DNA of 64,000 nucleotides, from positions 83,705,267 through 83,769,266 of the forward strand of contig NC_035433.2 of NCBI RefSeq assembly GCF_002127325.2. The letters are read 5' to 3'. A model generated the notes under the pieces. It had not been told where the DNA came from. It worked only from the letters and a program-made list of their open reading frames with translations, and did no database searches. Positions 35,551 through 47,102 of the stretch are shown piece by piece. Made by a program: the position numbers and the translations under genes. This DNA is from Helianthus annuus. Taxonomy: Eukaryota > Streptophyta > Magnoliopsida > Asterales > Asteraceae. Every line of letters starts with the position of its first letter. Position 1 is the first letter of the stretch.

Positions 35551-38500
35551 CATTGGCCTTGATTTTCTTGACTGTATATTTCTTAAATATCAACATAGAC
35601 ACGTGTGATTTAGTTTACGAAGATTTTTCAATGCCGAGAAACTCGATCAGAGAGTAAAAAAGGCGTAAGGTTCACAATGGTGTAAAATTAAAATGGGATA
35701 TACCGGGTTAGGATTCGAGTTATAGGAACAAGGGCCAAACCAACAACCCAAGAATGGAATCGTCGAGCGAAAACACTTGTCAACCTCCTAAAAGCAGCTT
35801 TTCTTGCCACTAGATCTTTCTCCAACAATAAGGAATCTGATGTCGTCACTAAACACATTCCTTAAATTAAAGCCATTTGTTGATTGTTTTTTTTGGTGTC
35901 TAATCCGCATATATATCACCATTGCCCTTGATTTTCTTGACTGTATATCTCTTAAATGTCAACATATACCCGTGTGATTTAGTTTACGAATATTTTTCAA
36001 TGCCAAGAACCTCGATCAGAGAGTAAAAAAGGCGTAAGGTTCACAATGGTGTAAAATTAAAAAAGCATATACCAGGCTAGGATTCGAGTTACAGGAAAAA
36101 GGGCTAAACCAACCACCCAAGAATGGAATCGTCGAGCGAAAACACTTGACAACCTCCTAGGAGCAGCTTTTCTTGCCACCAGACCTTTCTCCATCAATTA
36201 GGAATCTGATGCCATCACTAAACACATTCCTTAAATTGTAGCCATTTGTCGAGTGTGTTTTTTTTGGCATCTAATCCGCATATATATCACCATTGCCCTT
36301 GATTTTCTTGACTGTATATCTCTTAAATGTCAACATATACACGTGTGATTTAGTTTATGAAGATTTTTCAATGCCGAGAACCTCGATCAGAGAGTAAAAA
36401 AGGCGTAAGGTTCACAATGGTGTAAAATTAAAATGGGATATACCGGGCTAGGATTTGAGTTACAGGAACAAGGGCCAAACCAACCACCCAAGAATGGAAT
36501 CGTCGAGCGAAAACACTTGACAACATCCTAGAAGCAGCTTTTCTTGCCACCAGACCTTTCTCCATCAATTAGGAATCTGATGCCGTCACTAAACACACTC
36601 CTTAAATTGTAGCCATTTGTTGAGTGTTTTTCTTGGTGTCTAAACCACATATATATCACCATTGCCCTTGATTTTCTTGACTGTATATCTCTTAAATGTC
36701 AACATATACACGTGTGATTTAGTTTACGAAGATTTTTTAATACCGAGAACCTCGATCAGAGAGTAAAAAAGGCGTATGGTTCACAATGGTGTAAAATTAA
36801 AATGGGATATACTGGGATAGGATTCGAGTTACAGGAACAAGGGCAAAACCAACCACCCAAGATTGGAATCGTCGAGCGAAAACACTTGACAACCTCATAG
36901 AAGCAGCTTTTCTTGCCAGCAGACCTTTCTCCATCAATTAGGAATCTGATGCTGTCACTAAACACATTCCTTAAATTGTAGCCATTTGTTGAGTGTTTTT
37001 TTTGGTGTCTAATCCGCATATATATCACCATTGCCCTTGATTTTCTTGACTGTATATCTCTTAAATGTCAACATATACACGTAGGATTTAGTTCTCAAGA
37101 TTTTTCAATGCCGAGAACCTCGATCAGAGTGTAAGAAAGGCGTAAGGTTCACAATGGTGTAAAATTAAAATGGGATATACCGGGCTAGGATTCGAGTTAC
37201 AGGAACAAGGGCCAAACCAACCACCCAAGAATGGAATCGTCGAGCGAAAACACTTGACAACCTCCTAGAAGCAGCTTTTCTTGCCACCAGACCTTTCTCC
37301 ATCAATTAGGAATCTAATGCCGTCACTAAACACACTCCTTAAATTGTAGCCATTTGTTGAGTGTTTTTCTTGGTGTCTAATCCACATATATATCACCATT
37401 GCCCTTGATTTTTTTGACTCTATATCTCTTAAATGTCAACATATACACGTGTGATTTAGTTTACGAAGATTTTTCTATACCGAGAACCTCGATCAGAGAG
37501 TAAAAAAGGCGTATGGTTCACAATGGTGTAAAATTGAAATGGGATATACTGGGATAGGATTCGAGTTACAGGAACAAGGGCAAAACCAACCACCCAAGAA
37601 TGGGATCGTCGAGCGAAAACACTTGACAACCTCCTAGAAGTAGCTTTTCTTGCCAGCGGACCTTTCTCCATCAATTAGGAATGTGATGCTGTCACTAAAC
37701 ACATTCCTTAAATTGTTGCCATTTGTTGAGTGTTTTTTTTTTGGTGTCTAATCCGCATATATATCACCATTGCCCTTGATTTTCTTGACTGTATATCTTT
37801 TAAATGTCAACATATACACGTGTGATTTAGTTTACGAAGATTTTGCAATGCTTAGAACCTCGATCAGAGAGTAAAAAAGGCGTAAGGTTCACAATGGTGT
37901 AAAATTAAAATGGGATATACCGGGCTAGGATTCGAATTACAGGAACAAGGGACAAACCAACCACCCAAGAATGGAATCGTCGAGCGAAAACACTTGACAA
38001 CCTCCTAGGAGCAGCTTTTCTTGCCACCAGACCTTTCTCCATCAATTAAGAATCTGATGCCATCACTAAACACATTTCTTAAATTGTAGCCATTTGTTGA
38101 GTATGTTTTTTTTGGCGTCAAATTCGCATATATATCACCATTGTCCTTGATTTTCTTGATTGTATATCTCTTATATGTCAACATATACATGTGTTATTTA
38201 GTTTACGAATATTTTTCAATGCCGAGAACCTCGATCAGAGAGTAAAAATGGCGTAAGGTTCACAATGGTGTAAAATTAAAATGGGATATACCGGGCTAGG
38301 ATTCGAATTACAGGAACAAGGGACAAACCAACCACCCAAGAATGGAATCGTCGAGCAAAAACACTTGACAACCTCCTCGAAGCAGCTTTTCTTGCCACCA
38401 GACCTTTCTCCATCAATTAGGAATCTGATGCCGTCACTAAACACATTCCTTAAATTGTAGCCATTTGTTAAGTGTTTTTTTTGGTGTCTAATCCGCATAT

Positions 38501-38812
38501 ATATATATATATCACCATTGCCCTTGATTTTCTTGATTGTATATCTCTTAAATGTCAACAAATACACGTCTGTTTTAGTTTACAAAGATTTTTCAATGCC
38601 GAGAACCTCGATCAGAGAGTAAAAAAGGCGTAAGGTTCATAATGGTGTAAAATTAAAATAGGATATACCGGGCTAGGATTCGAGTTACAGGAACAAGGGC
38701 GAAACCAACCACCCAAGAATGGAATCGTCGAGCGAAAACACTTGACAACCTCCTAGGAGCAGCTTTTCTTGCCACTAGACATTTCTCCATCAATTAGGAA
38801 ACTGATGCCATA
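28092..38812 (+). repeat. 368-bp satellite array, block B (about 29 monomers)
   Basis: Same monomer, orientation and register as block A: the copia insertion split one array. From about 29172 to 33240 three monomer types recur as A-B1-B2 (A at 29917, 31026, 32132 and 32870), a trimer of about 1107 bp. A type reads CTTAATTTTC and ACAGGAAGAAGGG; B1 has GGTTCATAATGG; B2 has GGTTCATTATGG and TTCTGCATCAAT. The trimer also appears at the end of block A. The right edge is the solo LTR. No genes. Confidence 0.95.
35462..35547. repeat. (AT)n microsatellite inside a satellite monomer
   Basis: About 43 AT dinucleotides replace the usual GCATATATATCACC element of the monomer. A smaller expansion is at 38499-38512. 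Confidence 0.97.
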
Positions 38813-39963
38813 TGATGTGTGTGGGTGTGTATATGTTTTAGGTATATATTTTAAGCCCTTTTTACACTTTTTAGCTAAGTTTTAAATTTATAAAACACGA
38901 TATTTACTAACACTACACACACATATGGGCAAGTGCACCTATCGTGGATGTAGTATAGTGTTGGTAAGATACCGAGGTCGTCCAAGGACACAAGAGCTTT
39001 TAGTATCGGTTTATCCTCAACGTCTAATCAAATCAAAATGTTAGAAAAGATTTTAAAACTAAGAAAATAAAACTAACTAAATGCTGAAAAATAAAAATAA
39101 AAGTAAAAACAGATAGACAAGATGAATCACTTGGATCCGACTCGTGTATAGTGTAACCTTTGATTATTTTCGCACTTTTGCACTTGTTTAAGAGATTATC
39201 TTAGTTATTGTAGTAGGCCCCTCTTTTGAAGGTGACGTTACCCTCAACCCAGTAGTTTGAGCCAGCAAGGATACAATCCTAAAGGGTCGGATTATTGAAA
39301 GATAATTAATTAAGTTATTAATGCAAATTATGGTAGGCCCCTCTTTTGAAGGTGACGTTACACTCGAAAAAGTAGTCTGAGTCAGCAGGGATACAGTCCT
39401 AAATAGCCGGGTTATAGTATTAATAGTAGTTTAACTTATGAGGGGGTCAAAGAGTTTGGATCCCCGCCATCCAATACCTATGGGTATTGAAGGAGATCCT
39501 ACTAAATTTGACCCAGGTCCCTTGCAGGACCTCTAAACGCTGAACAAGGGCAAGACTCTTACCAAACCGTTCCCTTAATCCCCGACCAGGTAGCCAACAT
39601 ACCTCCATATAGACCGTGGAGATATGAATGGTGAAAATCTTTTATTTTATATAGACAGTAAAATAATGTCAAGACACCACAGACAAACGATAAGGAAGAA
39701 TCACCTTCAACATAAGAAACTAGTTATTAAAGTCATTAATACAAAACCAAATAAAAAGTGCAAAAAATTAAAAATAAAAAGAATTACACTAGACACTTGT
39801 CTTCACCAAGTGATGTAAGAGACTTAGGCAAACATGGCCTTTGATTGTCAAGAACTCTTACGATCAATCTTGGATCCCGAGACAACTCACACACACTATG
39901 ATGGATAATGGATGATGGTGGTGGATGATGGTGTTGTGGTGGTGGTGGGTGGTGGGTGAAGTG
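38813..39963 (+). mobile_element. Solo LTR of unassigned LTR family, left part (interrupted by E4)
   Basis: Starts TGATGTGTGTGGG and, with 49608-50130, makes 1674 bp ending GCGCGTATCA. No second LTR, PBS or coding region is visible, so a solo LTR is the simplest reading; a small non-autonomous element is the alternative. Flanks CCATA (38808-38812) and TCATC (50131-50135) fit a 5-bp TSD CCATC with one change in each copy, and CCATC is the satellite sequence at that place. An imperfect 120-bp direct repeat (GGCCCCTCTTTTGAAGGTGA at about 39216 and 39336) lies within. Confidence 0.78.
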
Positions 39964-40734
39964 TGTGACAACTCGAATTTCCAAAATTCCTATTTCGCAT
40001 TTATTGCACGTTCATGTATTGTCTAGTTGTTTAATTGTACAAATAGTGGGTTATGGAACTGTAACGTTTTGATACAATAAAGTGCATTGCGTGATTATGC
40101 ATGGTTATGTGTTAATTGTGATAAATTTGTTAAATGCATAAACTTAGTGGTGAAACTGTGAAATTGTTGTGAGATGGTGTACTTGTGTAAGAGTTAATAC
40201 TTGAGGATGTAGAGAGCAATTAGTGAAATCCTAGTAATACTTAACCCTAATTCCTTGTTCACTAATCACTTTTCACAAAACCAAAGTACTGGATTCTCTA
40301 ATTCCCTAGCAATCATCACCATCATCATCTTTGGCACAAAACATTTCCGCACTTTTGATTCACCTTTCACTAGAATCATTCAAGGTAATTGTTCATCGAT
40401 TATTGTAATACTTGTAAACCTAATTGATTGTTTGATCATTATCAATTCTTGATTTGTGTAATCTTTATAAACCCTAGTTCTTATATGATATCTTGTGATT
40501 ACTGAATGAATTCTAATTTATTGAGTAATGGTGTTGATTGGTGGTATAATCGATTACCGATGATTAAGATGCATGATGTGTTAATACGGTTGATTGTTAA
40601 CTTGATCATTACACTATGGAAAGGTAAGAAATTAGGGTTTTGGAACGATGAACGTGACTGGTGATTTATGAAAACGTAACTGTTCAAATGATTTGCACGA
40701 CTAACTGTTGATTGATTATGATTGCTTGCAAGTC

Positions 40735-41155
40735 CGACCTTGTTTGAGGATATTAGATCCGAGTTTTATAGGGCCTTGAAGTCCGAACTTTAGATAGTGC
40801 ATAGGTCCGAGTTTTAAACTTGTATGTATATGGTCCGATCTTTTTACATGTGATATAAGTCCGACCTTTGATGATTAAGGGGTCCAAGTTTCACTTAAAG
40901 GCAAGGGGTCCGAGTTTGATTAAGCACCTTGTCCGAGTTTTGGCTCCACAAGCCTAGGTCCGACTTTTGAGGGGAGCCACCCCTTGTCCGAGTTTAAACC
41001 CCCCTTGTCTTAATTTGGTCCGAACTTTAACCCCCATATCCCTTGTCCGAGTTTTGAACCTTTACCTATGATTATCCGAGTTTTAACCCCCCTCACACTT
41101 CATATCAGACTTTTAAACAGGGGAAGCCCCCCCCCCCCCACATACTTGTCTGAGT
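40735..41155 (+). repeat. Iterated TCCGA(G/A/C)TTT motif in E4 LTR
   Basis: About 16 copies of GTCCGAGTTT and variants lie at 15-40 bp spacing; repeated in the 3' LTR at about 47858-48290. Confidence 0.8.
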
Positions 41156-41670
41156 TTTAGAAGGGCAAGGCCCTGTCTGATGTTGTGTAATGATCAATTC
41201 GAAACAACGTGCTGCATGATATATAATGTTAATTCTGTTAAGCTGTGTATGACACTTTGTTAAGTCCTTGACTTCGTTAAACATGTGAAGTTATTGGCAC
41301 TGCTAAATGTATAAAGTATGTTAACAGTGGCAACTAGATTAGTAACCACGTAAGATTAAACCGTGAAATCAGGGACGCTACGCATGAATTATGTGAACAG
41401 GATTGACTGCTTACGTGATGCATGATTCTATGTATATGATTGTATGATATTGAATGCATCTGTATGATTCCTGCATGTGTGAACATTCTATGTGGTATCA
41501 TCATGTACACAATAAGCACACAAAACACAGTTGCTTGAATATCAAGGATTGGTAACCCTAATTGAACGTCAACACTTATCTTGGATTTATGTGCAATATA
41601 CCTTAGGTCGTGAGTAACAGACTTAAACATTGATAAACCCTAGAAGCAATAGCATACCGAGCAAACCAAG

Positions 41671-42179
41671 GTGAGTTCACACAGCCAAGGCATGGGGTTC
41701 CCAGGGTGGGAATGGGATTGATTTATTTATTTGTACTTCTCTAGATAATGGAACGTAATGATATGATCCTCGGGTGAGGAAGGTGATTGGTTAAGATACT
41801 GCTAGACTAGTGATGCTTATAGAACTGATCTTCGCACACACGCCGGGGTTGGCTGCGATAATATGACTGATCTTCGCACACATGCCGGGGTTGGCTGCGA
41901 TAATATGATTAATCTTCGCACACATGCCTAGGAAGGCTGCGAACTATACACTAAAACTTCGCACAGGTGCCGGGTGGCCGCGATACAAACATACCTAGTC
42001 TAGAATACTTGAGAACTTTCCCTAATCTTCGCATACATGCCTGGGAGGGCTGCGATACGTACTAATACAACATATGACTTAATGAATGAACACAAGGCTT
42101 ACATTACTATTACAATTACTGAACTATAAACTGTGAACTCGCTCAACTAGTTGTTGATCCTCTGTTACATGCCTTGCAG
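41671..42179 (+). other. Predicted intron in E4 LTR with five hairpin repeats
   Basis: Donor CCAAG|GTGAGTTC and acceptor GCCTTGCAG|GTCG give 509 bp; the 3' LTR has the same pair (48797-49305, also 509 bp). Five hairpin units at about 41830-42057 read TTCGCA...GCC...GGC-TGCGA. Splicing is inferred from the site quality and the E1 match. Confidence 0.52.
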
Positions 42180-42479
42180 GTCGTTAGATACATGGAGCTT
42201 GCACAGGGAGGAGCATGTCGTTGTGGAGCATGGATCATGGATGTTATGTTAAACTTTATAACACTTGAACTTATTACTTACATTGGGTTTTCATACTTAT
42301 GCTTCCGCTACACTTTGAAACTATAATTACGTTTTGAACACCTATCGTATTGAATGATTGGTTTGCATTTATTTTACTTGATATTAATTACATGTTCAAT
42401 ATGATTGGTGGCTTGATCCTGGTCAGTCACGCTCCCAAGCGGTGATACTTCGCTTGTGGATTTTGGGGGTGTGACAGAT

Positions 42480-42492
42480 TGGTATCAGAGCC
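42480..42492 (+). promoter_or_regulatory. E4 primer binding site and leader
   Basis: TGGTATCAGAGCC three bases after the LTR. The leader to 42797 has no recognisable reading frame. Confidence 0.94.
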
Positions 42493-42797
42493 ATTGGTTA
42501 TAGAGAACTTGGTTTTAATAGGGGGAAAACGTTTTTATTAAAACCAGACTATAACCAGAACAGTGCTCTCAACGATCCACAACGACGCTTCGCTCCACGT
42601 GCAAGACTCAACATCCTAGGTAATAAGGTTTATGTTTATTGCCTACATGCTAGAATTGCATAGAACTTTGCTCGTAGTATGCTTAGATTTCATTGCTCAC
42701 TACTTGTTATTGCTTGAAACACCTGTGTGCTCACTCTCTTCTGTCATCGCACTATTCGCGAACCTCTCTCAATCATGTCCTCCTTGATATCAAGATC

Positions 42798-43837
42798 ATG
42801 AGTGGACGCGTTAACCTAACTCAAGCCCAGTTGGCGACTTCGATCACTGAACAAGTTACTGCAGCACTCGCAGCTGCCCAGGCAGGAGGTGTAACCTGCC
42901 ATCACCACTTACTCTAGGATCTTTAGATTCTACCCTCGTAAACCAACACTCGTGCTCAAGTATGTTTACTCTTATGCACACGACTGGTCAACACGCTTAG
43001 CCACCTGTCTGCACATTCAAGAACTTCATGGACTGTCGACCAAGCACGTTCAGTGGCACAGAAGGAGCAGTGGGACTACTCCATTGGTTTGGGAAGCTCG
43101 AGTTAGTATTCGAGATGTGTGAATACCCTGAGGCTCGCAGGGTCAAGTACGCCACTGGTACCTTGGAAGAAATCGCGCTAACTTGGTGGAACGCGCAAGT
43201 ACGGATACTAGGGTTGGCAGCTGCTAACGCCACCCCCTGGAACGAATTCAAAGAACGCATTAAAAGGGAATACTGCACGCGTGATGACATCCACAAGTTG
43301 GAAGTAGAGCTTTACCATTTGAAAATGACGGGGTCAGAAATTGAAGCTTATACGAAACGGTCGAACGAACTGGCCATCTTGTGTCCAACCATGGTGGACC
43401 CTCCAAGCAAGCGTATCGAATTATACCTCAAGGGTCTAGCCTCAGAGATTCAGAGCCATGCTACATCAGCTAACCTCGACAATATCCAAGACATTCAGCG
43501 TCTTGCTCATCGCCTCACGGATCAGGCAGTGGAACATAATAGGCTGCCTAGTTGTATCAGCACTATTACTACTGCTATCACTTCTGCTACTCCCGCTACT
43601 CCTAGTGACAACAAGCGGAAATGGGATGGGTATTCCAGCAAGGGTTCAGCTTCCGTTCAGTCTCAAGCACAGCAGCATCGCAAGAATAGTGATCACCAGA
43701 GCCGAGTCAGCCAACTTCTGGTGGTCAGGGGCAGGGTGGATATCGGGGAATTCACCCAATGTGTAACTAATGCAACAGACACCAGGTGGTTAGTGCAACG
43801 AGGGACGTTGCCAGAGGTGTCTCAAGATAGGCCATGA
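42798..43837 (+). pseudogene. gag: E4 gag, splice acceptor lost and frameshifted
   Basis: Exon 1 (42798-42888, MSGRVNLTQAQ) and the donor GGAG|GTGTAA are kept. The acceptor has TG at 42985-42986 where E1 and E2 have AG, and five codons later CAG has become TAG (42998-43000). Gag homology continues from about 43000 with the capsid-like domain (ALTWWNAQ) but shifts frame before the zinc knuckles near 43715 and stops at 43837. An internal Met at 43028 could give a truncated capsid domain. Confidence 0.85.
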
Positions 43838-46800
43838 AGCTAAGGATTCAGGAGCCCACGGCCTGCAAATCGGAATCGCCAGCAGCAACAGCAAGCAGAA
43901 ATCCTATGCAAAGAAAAGATTGTTCGCATTCCTCGTTCTGGTCAAGAACCTCTCGAAGTTCAAGGCGACAAGAGTGGTGCTGTGGTTGGCATCACCTCTT
44001 TCTTGAAGGCTCAGAAATGTTTGCGGAAGGGCCACACTGCAATTTTGGCTCTCGTTACTGACGCATCAACGAAAGAAAAGAAGTTGGAAGACCATCCAGT
44101 TGTACGCGACTTTCCTTAGGTTTTCCTAAAGATTTACCTGGTCTACCGCCTCATCGTCAGGTCGAATTCCAAATCGAGCTCGCTCCAGGAGCAGCACCCA
44201 TAGCTCGAGCACCGTATCGCTTAGCTCCACTAGAACCGGAAGAACTATCGACGCAACTACAAGAAATCTTGGATAAGGGATTTATCCGACCTATCTCTTC
44301 GCCTTGGGGAGCTACAAGAACTCTTGGATACCAATTATCTGTGAAAAAGAAGGATGGCACCTTCAGGATGTGAAATTGATTACCGTGAACTGAACAAGGT
44401 CACAGTGAAGAACCGTTATCCTCTTCCACGCATTGACGACTTATTCGACCAGTTGCAAGGGTCGAGTTACTACTCCAAGATTGATCTAAAGTCTGGTTAT
44501 CATCAGCTGAGAGTCCGGGATGAGGACGTCTCCAAGACAGCATTCAGAACCCGCTATGGTCATTACGAGTTCCTTGTCATGCCATTTGGGCTTACGAACG
44601 CGCCCGCCGTTTTTATGGATCTTATGAACAGGGTGTGCAAACCCTATCTAGAAAAGTTCGTCATCGTTTTCATCGACGACATTCTGATCTACTCCAAGAG
44701 TTAGGAGGAACACGAGCAGCACTTACGACTTATCTTGGAACTTCTTCGAAAGGAGCAACTGTACGCAAAGTTTTCGAAATATGACTTCTGGCTTCGTGAA
44801 GTCCACTTCTTAGGCCATGTGGTGAACAGGGATGGGATTCATGTCGATCCATCCAAGGTAGATTCGATCAGGAATTGGCCAGCGCCTCGCACTCCAACGG
44901 AAATACGCCAATTCTTGGGTTTGGCAGGTTACTACAGGCGGTTTATCAAAGACTTCTCCAAGAACGCACAGCCGCTTACTATGTTGGCACAGAAAGGTGT
45001 TACCTATCGTTGGGGTAATACACAAGAAACTGCCTTTCAGTACCTGAAGGATAGACTATGCAGCGCACCTATTCTCTCATTGCCAGAAGGCACGGATGAT
45101 TTTGTGGTCTATTGTGACGCGTCGATACAGGGACTTGGTTGTGTATTGATGCAGCGGGATAAGGTTATTGCTTACGCTTCTCGTCAACTCAAGGTTCACG
45201 AACGGAACTACATGACGCACGATTTAGAGCTGGGAGCTGTTGTTTTTGCACTTAAGATATGGCGACACTACCTGTACGGTACCAAGTGCACAATTTACAC
45301 CGATCACAGGAGTCTCGAGCATATCTTCAAGCAGAAGGAATTGAATATGCGTCAGCGAAGATGGGTTGAACTTTTAAACGATTACGAATGCGCTATTAAG
45401 TATCATCCAGGCAAAGCCAATGTTGTGGCTGACGCTCTCAGTCGAAAGGACACGCTACCTAGACGCGTACGAGCCTTGCAGCTTACTATCCAGTCCAGTC
45501 TTCCTGCACAGATACGTGATGCTCAGGTGGAAGCATTAAAACCAGAAAACGTTAAGGCTGAAGCCTTGCGTGGCACAAGGCAACGATTAGAACAAAGGGA
45601 AGACGGCGCCTACTATGTAACAGGACGTATTTGGGTCCCACTATACGGCGGTTTACGAGAACTTGTGATGGATGAAGCACACAAGTCTCACTACTCGGTA
45701 CATCCAGGGTCGGATAAAATGTACCACGACATTAGAGCTACATATTGGTGGCCTAGCATGAAGGCCCACATTGCAACCTACGTCGGAAAATGGTTGACTT
45801 GTGCGAGAGTCAAGACAGAGTACCAGAAACCCTCAGGCCTACTTCAGCAACCCAAGATACCACAATGGAAATGGGAAGAAATTTCCATGGATTTCGTTAC
45901 AGGCCTACCTAGATCCCAGCGTGGGAACGATACTATTTGGGTGATCGTGGATCGACTCACCAAGTCTGCTCACTTCTTGGCTATCAAAGAAACGGATGAG
46001 TTCTCTACATTAGCAGACATCTACTTGAAAGAAGTTGTTTCGAGGCACGGGGTGCCCACATCTATCATTTCGGATCGCGATGCACGATTCACGTCAGAAC
46101 TATGGCAAGCAATGCACAAAGCTTTTGGCTCTCGGTTAGACATTAGCACAGCTTATCACCCTCAGACGGATGGGCAGTCTGAGCGCACGATCCAAACCCT
46201 AGAAGACATGCTTCGGGCATGTGTTATTGATTTTGGCAACAGCTGGGAAAAACACCTCCCTTTAGTGGAGTTTTCGTACAATAACAGTTACCACACCAGC
46301 ATACAAGCCACTCCATTCGAGGCATTGTACAGACGTAAATGCCGGTTACCTCTCGGTTGGGCAGAGGTGGGAGATAGTCAGATTACAGGTCCAGAAATGG
46401 TAGTTGACGCTACTGAACGAATAGCACAAATACGACAATGCATGGCGACAACTCGCGATCGCCAGAAAAGCTACGCGGATAAGCGTAGGAAGCCATTGGA
46501 ATTTCAGGTCGGGGACCGGGTTTTACTTAAAGTTTCACCCTGGAAGGGTGTGGTTAGATTTGGTAAACGAGGCAAGCTCAATCCACGGTATGTTGGACCA
46601 TTCGAAATCACTGAAAGTATAGGCAAGGTAGCCTACAGACTAAACCTACCAGCTGAACTCAGTGCAGTTCACAATGTATTTCACGTGTCGAATCTGAAGA
46701 AGTGCCTATCAGATGAGACCCTCATAGTTCCTTTTAAGGAACTCACTATCGACGAGCGGTTGCAGTTCGTCGAGGAACCAGTTGAAATCACGGACCGGGA

Positions 46801-47026
46801 TGTTAAGGTCCTCAAACACAAGAGAATCCCTCTTGTTCGAGTTCGTTGGAACTCCCGACGTGGCCCAGAGTACACCTGGGAACGCGAAGACCAGATGACA
46901 GAAAAGTACCCCCAGTTATTCGGAACCAATGCAACCACTACTGAGGCTGAAGCTACTACTGCGGAATTTCGGGACGAAATTCCAAATCAACGGGGGGATG
47001 ATGTGACACCCCAGGAAAACCAGTAA
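43838..47026 (+). pseudogene. pol: E4 pol: protease deleted, RT broken, RNase H to chromodomain open
   Basis: Near 43905 the Gln-rich gag linker joins directly to the sequence after the protease (EILCKEKIVRIP), deleting the zinc-knuckle end and the protease active site. RT has a stop near 44119, an insertion near 44312-44335, a frameshift near 44375 and TAG at 44702-44704 just after the catalytic [10 protein letters not shown] box. From 44705 to 47026 the frame is open: rest of RT, RNase H (YCDAS), integrase with DFVTGLP, SDRDARF and QSERT, and the chromodomain. The first Cys of the integrase zinc finger is Trp (KWLTC at 45791). Confidence 0.9.
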
Positions 47027-47102
47027 ACGATACAACTTACCTAGCTTCCTCAGTAACCGCATGCTAAATTTCGGGACGAAATTTCTTTCAAGTTGGGGAT
47101 AA
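46963..47102 (+). promoter_or_regulatory. E4 duplicated hairpin-polypurine-TGTGACA module
   Basis: Hairpin 1 46963-46983 then 18 nt then TGTGACA at 47002; hairpin 2 47066-47084 then 18 nt then TGTGACA at 47103 (LTR start). Same geometry as E1 and E2. Confidence 0.85.

Larger units (their letters stand above)
39964..42476 (+). repeat. E4 5' LTR (2513 bp)
   Basis: TGTGACAACTCG...GGGGGTGTGACA. It contains the TCCGA motif cluster, a C-homopolymer near 41130, hairpin repeats, and the predicted LTR intron. An AACCCTAA motif lies near 40243. No clear TATA box was found. Confidence 0.94.

Noticed and set aside
41334..41630. 98-codon minus-strand frame in both E4 LTRs
   Set aside because: It is present twice only because the LTRs are identical, is antisense to the LTR, overlaps no domain and lacks coding character.
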